Of a DNA stretch of 5,259 nt, positions 1 through 4,356 are shown one piece after another. Position numbers and translations under genes: made by a program. Numbering within the stretch: position 1 is the stretch's first letter; each line of letters begins with the position of its first letter. The notes under the pieces were generated by a model. That model had not been told where the DNA came from. It ran no database searches and was given only the letters and a program-made list of their open reading frames with translations. Source of the stretch: Dehalococcoidia bacterium (GTDB lineage: Bacteria > Chloroflexota > Dehalococcoidia > Dehalococcoidales > RBG-16-60-22); NCBI GenBank assembly GCA_030615655.1, contig JAUWYU010000119.1:1-5259 (forward strand). The letters run 5' to 3'.

Positions 1-135
1 ATTCTGCTCATAATAGAAGTCCGCCGCCTGAAGAAAGTCGGCAATCTGAAAAATGGCCGCACCATCAATCAGCAGCGAGCCGATTACGGCTTCCTCGGCA
101 TCGTTATCATTCGGGGGCAGCTTAGCGTCATTCAC
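1..135 (-). CDS. dnaB: Replicative DNA helicase DnaB, N-terminal fragment (truncated by window edge)
   Basis: DnaB is the hexameric ATP-dependent 5'-3' helicase that unwinds DNA at the replication fork and binds primase through its N-terminal domain. Only the first 45 codons are in the window, and the frame is open to the left edge. The translation has the family's N-terminal signature: residues LPPNDNDAEEAVIGSLLID (6-24), matching the usual PPxxxEAExxVLGxxLxD pattern, followed by AIFQIADFLQAADFYYEQ, the first helices of the DnaB N-terminal domain. The Walker A and DnaB recombinase-like core would lie outside the window. The start chosen is GTG at 135-133, which overlaps the end of rplI by 8 bp. 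An AAGGAG Shine-Dalgarno lies 10 nt upstream, inside rplI. Gene order rplI-dnaB is common in bacteria and supports the call. Translation is probably coupled to rplI. Confidence 0.93.
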   Translation of the reverse strand, partial: MNDAKLPPNDNDAEEAVIGSLLIDGAAIFQIADFLQAADFYYEQN

Positions 136-997
136 CCGACTCTGTCTCCTTCTTTTCTGATTCTTCTGCTCTGGCTTCCGGTTCTACTACCGGGGCTTCG
201 GTTTCCTCTGCTTTCTTCGCTTTCCTGACTCTCGGTTTCTTTGCCTTTTTCACTTCGGCTGCTTTCGCTGTCTCTTCTTCTACCGCCGTCGCTACTTCCT
301 CTACCTCGGCCTCGGCTTCTTCTACTTTAGCCTCGGCTTCCTCTGCTTTCTTCGCTTTCCTGGCTCTCGGTTTCTTTGCCTTTTTCACTTCGGCTACTTT
401 CGCTGTCTCTTCTTCTACCGCCGTCGCCACTTCCGCTTCTTCCACCCCGGCTTCAGTTTCCTCTATCTTCGCCTCAGCTTCTTTCACCTTCTTCTTAGCC
501 CTCGGTTTCTTTTCCTTCTTTTCTTCTTTCTCCGGCTTCTCCTCAGCTACCTTATCCGACTCCACCGTAACATTGATGGCGGCGGTGATATCGTGGGTGA
601 ACCTGACGGTTATCTCATAGCTGCCAAGCTGACGAATGGGCTCTTCCAGCTCTATCTTCCTCTTGTCAACGACCAGTCCGGTAATATTGCTCAGCTCATC
701 GGCAATATCAGCGCCCGTAATCGAGCCGTAAAGACGTTCCTTTTCACCAACCTTGGCTTTCAGGGTTATCTCCACGCCGTTCAGTTTGCCGGCTACCTCA
801 GCCATCTCGGCCTCAGCCTGCACCCTTTTCACGACTACCTTCTTAAGCTGCGCCTCGACGACGTTTGAGGCGGCCGAATTGGCCAGGACAGCCAGTTTTT
901 TGGGCAAGAGATAGTTCCTGCCGTAGCCATCGGCAACTTCCCTGGTTTCACCAGCCAGAGCCACGTCCGGCACGTCTTCTATAAAAATAACCTTCAC
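128..997 (-). CDS. rplI: 50S ribosomal protein bL9 with a long repetitive K/E/A-rich C-terminal tail
   Basis: bL9 binds 23S rRNA near the base of the L1 stalk and helps keep the reading frame during translation. Residues 1-52 form the rRNA-binding N domain, with the L9 signature region around VADGYGRNYLLPKKLAVLAN (21-40). Residues 41-74 are the long connecting helix, and residues 75-148 the C domain, ending in the strand INVTVES. The usual family length is about 150 residues; this protein has 289. The extra part (about 151-289) has, by my count, 42 Glu, 30 Lys, 29 Ala and 6 Arg in 139 positions, with no Asp, Cys or aromatic residue. It alternates acidic Ala/Glu segments with three basic blocks of the KKPRxxK type near 163-171, 208-217 and 253-262. 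The start is GTG at 997, 6 nt after AGGAG. The gene has its own promoter and overlaps dnaB by 8 bp. The L9 identity is certain; the tail's role is unknown. Confidence 0.96.
   Translation of the reverse strand: MKVIFIEDVPDVALAGETREVADGYGRNYLLPKKLAVLANSAASNVVEAQLKKVVVKRVQAEAEMAEVAGKLNGVEITLKAKVGEKERLYGSITGADIADELSNITGLVVDKRKIELEEPIRQLGSYEITVRFTHDITAAINVTVESDKVAEEKPEKEEKKEKKPRAKKKVKEAEAKIEETEAGVEEAEVATAVEEETAKVAEVKKAKKPRARKAKKAEEAEAKVEEAEAEVEEVATAVEEETAKAAEVKKAKKPRVRKAKKAEETEAPVVEPEARAEESEKKETESGE
146..151 (-). promoter_or_regulatory. Ribosome binding site of dnaB inside rplI
   Basis: AAGGAG on the minus strand, 10 nt before the GTG start of dnaB. It is the best Shine-Dalgarno match near the rplI end and fixes the dnaB start. 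It also encodes part of the last residues of the L9 tail, so the tail's 3' end is doubly constrained. Confidence 0.6.
206..481 (-). repeat. Two tandem in-frame repeat units in the rplI tail
   Basis: Unit 1 (481-341, 47 codons, L9 residues 173-219) and unit 2 (340-206, 45 codons, residues 220-264) encode the same pattern: EAEAK(I/V)EE, an acidic Ala/Glu stretch, ATAVEEETAK, AEVKKAKKPR, then a second basic stretch. The units differ by a two-codon indel and a few substitutions. At DNA level 205-299 and 340-434 are identical at 92 of 95 positions, with mismatches at 228, 261 and 293 in the first copy. The constant offset of 135 bp is a multiple of three, so the frame is kept. The high identity suggests a recent or homogenised duplication. 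Confidence 0.93.
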
Positions 998-1003
998 AAA
1001 TAT

Positions 1004-1008
1004 CTCCT
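1004..1008 (-). promoter_or_regulatory. Ribosome binding site of rplI
   Basis: AGGAG, within AAAGGAGAT on the minus strand, 6 nt before the GTG at 997. It is a strong Shine-Dalgarno at optimal spacing and settles the GTG start of L9. Confidence 0.85.
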
Positions 1009-1024
1009 TTTCTGATTACTGATA

Positions 1025-1055
1025 ATTATACTTCAATGCAGGGAAAACACGTCAA
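1025..1055 (-). promoter_or_regulatory. Sigma-70-type promoter for rplI-dnaB
   Basis: On the minus strand a -35 box TTGACG (1055-1050; five of six consensus bases) is followed after 19 nt by a perfect -10 box TATAAT (1030-1025). The spacer is 2 nt longer than ideal and there is no extended -10 TG. Transcription would start near 1018, leaving a leader of about 20 nt before the rplI start. It lies in the only gene-free gap of the window, as expected for a promoter separating rplI-dnaB from the upstream operon. Confidence 0.6.
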
Positions 1056-1090
1056 TATACCCCCACACATGATGCCGGAAAATTTTTTAC

Positions 1091-1106
1091 TGATTTGGAA
1101 AAATCA
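1091..1106 (-). terminator. Weak hairpin after trxB, doubtful terminator
   Basis: Two bases after the trxB stop the minus strand reads TGATTT-TTCC-AAATCA, a perfect 6-bp stem with a 4-nt loop. The stem has only one G-C pair. It is followed by an A-run and then just four T, not by an immediate T tract, so it does not look like a strong intrinsic terminator. Some read-through from trxB into rplI is therefore likely. Confidence 0.2.
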
Positions 1107-1108
1107 AC

Positions 1109-2035
1109 CTATCCGGTTATATATTTCTCGGCGTTGACAGCGGCAATAGCGCCATCACCGGCAGCCGCAATAACCTGCCGGATAGAGTTACTGCGTATGT
1201 CACCGGCCGCAAAAATGCCGGGCACACTGGTCTCCATCCTGCCAGTGGCAACAATGGCACCAATAGCATCTAAAGCCAAAATACCCCTGAGATAATCCGT
1301 ATTGGGCTTGAATCCGACAGCCATGAAGACACCGGAGACATCAAGAAACGATTCCTGCCCGGTCTTTACATTGCGAACCTTGATTTGATTAACGGAATTC
1401 TCACCCAGGATTTCATCAACCACGGTATCCCATAGAATTTCTATTCCGGGCTCGGCAAAAGCCTTTTCCTGTAAGATTCTGGTGGCGCGAAGCTCATCGC
1501 GGCGATGAATCACCGTTATTTTAGAAGCGAATTTGGTAAGTTCGAGAGCCTCCGTAATGGCGGCATTGCCACCCCCTACCACGGCTACCGGTTTATCCCG
1601 GAAGAAGGCGCCGTCACAGGTAGCGCAGTAAGATACGCCCCTGCCGGTGAACTCGGCTTCACCGGGAATACCCAGTTTCTGCCGCTCCGAGCCGCCGGTT
1701 ATGATTACAGCTTTAGCCGAGAAGTCGCCCTTGGAGGTCTTTACCAGCTTCCGCTCACCGTTTATTTCAATACCGGTAACCTCGGCAGTCAGCGTCTCCA
1801 GTCCGAATTTCCCGGCCTGCCGGTGCATTGACTGAGTTAAATCAATGCCGCCAATGCCTTCGGCGAAGCCGGGGTAGTTTTCCACCGACCGAGCATTAAT
1901 AATCTGACCGCCGAGCGCCGCCTTCTCAACAAGCAGGCTACTGAGCCTGGCCCTTGAAGTATAAATACCGGCGCTAAGTCCGGCGGGACCGCCACCGATA
2001 ATAACGATGTCATAATTTTTCGGGGACTTAGCCAT
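1109..2035 (-). CDS. trxB: Thioredoxin reductase (NADPH, FAD-dependent)
   Basis: This cytoplasmic flavoenzyme reduces thioredoxin with NADPH. Counted from the upstream GTG at 2044, the visible landmarks are: FAD-binding GGGPAG at 17-22; LGGQIINARSVENYPGF at 44-60, typical of the FAD domain; the redox-active pair C140-A-T-C143 followed by D144; NADPH-binding GGGNAA at 157-162; HRRDELRA at 180-187, whose arginines bind the NADPH 2'-phosphate; and the FAD motif GD at 281-282. Its length (308 or 311 aa) is normal for the low-molecular-weight bacterial class. I place the start at ATG 2035 because GGGGTGA lies 5 nt before it. The GTG at 2044 is part of that Shine-Dalgarno and has none of its own. 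The gene follows trxA by 20 nt, so the enzyme and its substrate are co-transcribed. Confidence 0.95.
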   Translation of the reverse strand: MAKSPKNYDIVIIGGGPAGLSAGIYTSRARLSSLLVEKAALGGQIINARSVENYPGFAEGIGGIDLTQSMHRQAGKFGLETLTAEVTGIEINGERKLVKTSKGDFSAKAVIITGGSERQKLGIPGEAEFTGRGVSYCATCDGAFFRDKPVAVVGGGNAAITEALELTKFASKITVIHRRDELRATRILQEKAFAEPGIEILWDTVVDEILGENSVNQIKVRNVKTGQESFLDVSGVFMAVGFKPNTDYLRGILALDAIGAIVATGRMETSVPGIFAAGDIRSNSIRQVIAAAGDGAIAAVNAEKYITG

Positions 2036-2040
2036 TAATT

Positions 2041-2047
2041 TCACCCC
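2041..2047 (-). promoter_or_regulatory. Ribosome binding site that decides the trxB start
   Basis: GGGGTGA on the minus strand, 5 nt before ATG at 2035. It contains the alternative GTG (2044-2042), so that codon is more likely part of the ribosome binding site than the start. Confidence 0.5.
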
Positions 2048-2055
2048 ATTTACAG

Positions 2056-2379
2056 TTAAAGGGCTGTTTCCAGGATCTTTTTTAACTCGTCCTTGGGTCG
2101 GAAGCCGATAATCGTGTCAACCGGCTGTCCATCTTTAAAGACTATCAGTGTAGGGATACTCATAACGTCGTACTGGGTGGCAATCCTGGGACTATCATCG
2201 ACATTCACCTTGACAAAGCTCACCCTGCCGTCATAGTCTTCCGCCAGTTCCTCGACTACCGGCGCCACCATTCGACACGGGCCGCACCAGGGCGCCCAGA
2301 AGTCGACCAGCACCGGAGTTTTTGCCTGTAAAACGGCTTCATTAAAGGCAGCTTCCTCAATTTCCACTGGCTTGCTCAT
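2056..2379 (-). CDS. trxA: Thioredoxin
   Basis: A small cytoplasmic dithiol-disulfide oxidoreductase that passes electrons from thioredoxin reductase to target proteins. At 107 residues it has the normal thioredoxin length and no signal peptide. Visible features are VLVDFWAPWCGPC (23-35) with the active-site WCGPC at 31-35, the buried Asp at 26, KVNVDD (57-62), and the cis-proline of SIPT (74-77; Pro76) facing the active site. The start is ATG at 2379, with GGGAGG 6 nt upstream inside the plsX coding sequence. The gene overlaps the end of plsX by 23 bp and is followed by trxB, so the pair forms a complete thioredoxin system. The fold assignment is very secure. Confidence 0.97.
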   Translation of the reverse strand: MSKPVEIEEAAFNEAVLQAKTPVLVDFWAPWCGPCRMVAPVVEELAEDYDGRVSFVKVNVDDSPRIATQYDVMSIPTLIVFKDGQPVDTIIGFRPKDELKKILETAL

Positions 2380-3370
2380 AATTTTCCTCCCTGAATTTTT
2401 CGGTTATACTGCGCTCTACTGTTTCCCTGGCCAAACCGATGGCGTTTTTAATAGCCCTGGCCTGACTGCGGCCATGAGCGATAATGACATTGCCGTTTAC
2501 GCCAAGGAGACACGCCCCACCATATTCGGTGTAGTCCAGTTTCTGAGCCCATGAAGTCAGGCCGATATCACGAAGCAGGTCACGACCCCGTAGACGGGAG
2601 GCACTGGAAAAGACATGCCCTATTTCCCATATCGAGGTTAAGAAATTGTCACTGAGACCCTCGATTGTCTTGAGGACTATATTTCCGGTGAAGCCATCGG
2701 TCACAAGGACTTCGGCTGTCTTCTTCTGAATATCCTGTCCCTCGACACTACCGATAAAGTTTATATCTTTGGCTTTTTTCAACAGCTGGTAACTTTCCCG
2801 AACGAGACGGGTACCCTTGGTAGCTTCCCCGCCATTGCTCAAAAGGCCAACACGCGGCGAATCAATCTTGAGAAGGAGCTTACTATAAAGGTAACCCAAC
2901 CTGGCAAATTCAAGCAGGTGCTCCGGACGACAATCGGTATTAGCGCCAGCATCAACCAGGAGCGTCGGGAACGATACTATGGTATCAAGGAAACAACCAA
3001 TGGCCGGACGGGTGACTCCTTCCGCCTTACCGAGAGTGAACAAAGAGGCACCGACTACCGCCCCGGTATTACCCGCCGAAACAAAGGCCGAAGCCTCGCC
3101 GCTCTTCAACAGATTAATGCCGACCACTATCGAAGAGTCCGGCTTATTGCGAATGGCCTTTAACGGCGACTCGTCATAATCGATAACCTGTCCGGCCTCA
3201 ACGATAGTTATCCCGTATTTGCGCAGAGAACGTCCCGCGAGCACGTGGAGCACACTTCTCCGGCCCACAAGGGCTATTTCGACCTCATACTCCTGGGAGG
3301 CTTTAATGGCTCCCTTGACCACTTCGTGAGGAGCGTAGTCGCCCCCGGCAGCATCAACGGCAATTATCAT
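2357..3370 (-). CDS. plsX: Phosphate acyltransferase PlsX (acyl-ACP:phosphate)
   Basis: PlsX converts acyl-ACP and inorganic phosphate to acyl-phosphate. PlsY then uses acyl-phosphate to acylate glycerol-3-phosphate, the first step of phospholipid synthesis. It is a peripheral, membrane-associated cytosolic protein. The 337 residues match the family length. Visible conserved blocks are: IIAVDAAGGDYAPHEVVKGA (2-21), where most members have DAMGGD; YDESPLKAIR (65-74); FVSAGNTGA (96-104); LLVDAGANTDCRP (137-149); VGLLSNGGEATKG (174-186); VTDGFTGNIVLK (223-234); and LDYTEYGGACLLGVNG (278-293), then IIAHGRS. The start is ATG 3370, 9 nt after the activase stop. The usual partners rpmF, fabH and fabD are absent here; its neighbours are a dehydratase activase and trxA. 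Confidence 0.96.
   Translation of the reverse strand: MIIAVDAAGGDYAPHEVVKGAIKASQEYEVEIALVGRRSVLHVLAGRSLRKYGITIVEAGQVIDYDESPLKAIRNKPDSSIVVGINLLKSGEASAFVSAGNTGAVVGASLFTLGKAEGVTRPAIGCFLDTIVSFPTLLVDAGANTDCRPEHLLEFARLGYLYSKLLLKIDSPRVGLLSNGGEATKGTRLVRESYQLLKKAKDINFIGSVEGQDIQKKTAEVLVTDGFTGNIVLKTIEGLSDNFLTSIWEIGHVFSSASRLRGRDLLRDIGLTSWAQKLDYTEYGGACLLGVNGNVIIAHGRSQARAIKNAIGLARETVERSITEKFREENYEQASGN
2386..2391 (-). promoter_or_regulatory. Ribosome binding site of trxA within plsX
   Basis: GGGAGG on the minus strand, 6 nt before the trxA ATG. It is read as part of Arg-Glu-Glu codons near the PlsX C-terminus. A strong site here lets trxA be translated efficiently despite its overlap with plsX. Confidence 0.7.
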
Positions 3371-3372
3371 CT

Positions 3373-3385
3373 GCTTAATCTAAGC
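3373..3385 (-). other. Small hairpin spanning the activase stop, just before plsX
   Basis: The minus strand reads GCTTA-GAT-TAAGC, a perfect 5-bp inverted repeat with a 3-nt loop. It lies between a GGGGGG run (3390-3385, sharing its last G with the stem) and the plsX ATG at 3370. The activase stop TAG (3382-3380) is inside it. No good Shine-Dalgarno sits at normal distance, so plsX is probably translated by coupling to the activase. Confidence 0.35.
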
Positions 3386-4354
3386 CCCCCGGCTAATGAG
3401 ACTTCCTTCCCACATATCACAGTGTCCTCCCCAGCCGGCAAGAACCCGGCCATCAACCGAAACCTGGACTATTTCACACAAAGTAGGGCAGGCCCGGCAC
3501 TCAAATGAGGAGGTCTGGTACTCTATTTCACTGACGCCAAATCCCCTGAACCGGCTGACATTACGGCTACCGGCCATGCTTTCATGCACCAGCCAGGCGG
3601 CACCTATCGCCCCCATGACCTCGTGGTGGGGCGGCACAACGATTTCAGTGTCCAGGGCCTCCCCGAGCGCTCTGATGATACCCTGGTTAAAGGCAACCCC
3701 TCCCTGAAAGACCACCGGCGATTGAATGTCCTTACCCGAACCAACATCGCTCAGATAGTTACGCACCAGCGCCTGACAGAGTCCATAAATAATATCCTCA
3801 ACACGATTTCCCATCTGCTGCTTATGCACCATGTCCGACTCAGCGAAAACGGTACACCGCCCGGCAATACGAACCGGAGCATCACCAAGCAGCGCCTGCC
3901 GGGATAACTCCTGTATGCTCATATTGAGACGCGAAGCCTGGTGGTCAAGGAAGCTGCCGGTGCCGGCGGCACATACGGTATTCATGCCGAAGTCAGTGAC
4001 TATCCCCTGTCGAATAATGATAAGCTTGCTGTCCTGCCCGCCGATTTCAATTACCGTTTGCACTTCAGGAAGGTAGTTAATAGCGGCCACCGCCTGACAT
4101 GTTATTTCATTCTTGACCATATCGGCGCCAACGACAGCCCCGGCCAGGTGACGGGCGCTCCCGGTGGTGGCCACGCCCATAATCTCAGCTTCAGCCGGCA
4201 GCTGCTGTCCGATTTCCTTCAGCCCCCGCTGCACCATAGCTACGGGCTTACCGGCGGTCGGCAGGTAGAGGCTGGCAATCAACTCATCCGCCGCATTCAG
4301 CACGGCAAACTTGGTGGTAACCGAGCCGACATCAATACCCAGATAGGTTTCCAC
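3380..4354 (-). CDS. 2-hydroxyacyl-CoA dehydratase activase (HgdC/BadG/FldI family, ASKHA ATPase)
   Basis: Members of this family are [4Fe-4S] homodimers that use ATP hydrolysis to push one low-potential electron onto a 2-hydroxyacyl-CoA dehydratase or benzoyl-CoA reductase. Visible features are: phosphate-1 loop GIDVGSVTTK (6-15); VATTGSARHLAG (61-72); EIGGQDSK (103-110); NTVCAAGTGSFLDHQA (125-140) with cluster ligand Cys128; GRCTVFAESDMVHKQQ (165-180) with the second ligand Cys167; FQGGVAFNQG (216-225); and EVMGAIGAAWL (245-255). These are all the expected ATP and cluster residues. Stand-alone HgdC-type proteins are about 260 residues. This one has 324, and the extra end carries Cys286-x2-Cys289-x3-Cys293 and Cys312. 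The start is GTG 4354, 2 nt after the amidohydrolase stop. No dehydratase subunit gene is in the window, so its target is unknown. Confidence 0.9.
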   Translation of the reverse strand: METYLGIDVGSVTTKFAVLNAADELIASLYLPTAGKPVAMVQRGLKEIGQQLPAEAEIMGVATTGSARHLAGAVVGADMVKNEITCQAVAAINYLPEVQTVIEIGGQDSKLIIIRQGIVTDFGMNTVCAAGTGSFLDHQASRLNMSIQELSRQALLGDAPVRIAGRCTVFAESDMVHKQQMGNRVEDIIYGLCQALVRNYLSDVGSGKDIQSPVVFQGGVAFNQGIIRALGEALDTEIVVPPHHEVMGAIGAAWLVHESMAGSRNVSRFRGFGVSEIEYQTSSFECRACPTLCEIVQVSVDGRVLAGWGGHCDMWEGSLISRGA

Positions 4355-4356
4355 TC

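Noticed and set aside
205..481. CRISPR-like or intergenic repeat array
   Set aside because: There are only two long units without unique spacers, they keep one reading frame and they encode the L9 tail.
128..550. Possibility that the L9 tail is a frameshifted or read-through artefact
   Set aside because: The amino-acid pattern is coherent and periodic in the same frame, both repeat units keep that frame, and it ends exactly at the expected dnaB junction.
593..868. Open frame on the plus strand opposite the L9 domain
   Set aside because: It lies fully antisense to a certain gene, has no recognisable domain, and other plus-strand frames across the window are shadows of the same kind.
998..1108. 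Riboswitch or ribosomal-protein leader element upstream of rplI
   Set aside because: The predicted leader from the promoter is only about 20 nt, too short for a structured control RNA, and no long stem is visible.
2042..2044. GTG as the trxB start
   Set aside because: It has no Shine-Dalgarno of its own and is itself part of GGGGTGA, correctly spaced for the ATG at 2035. It is still possible, and would add only three residues.
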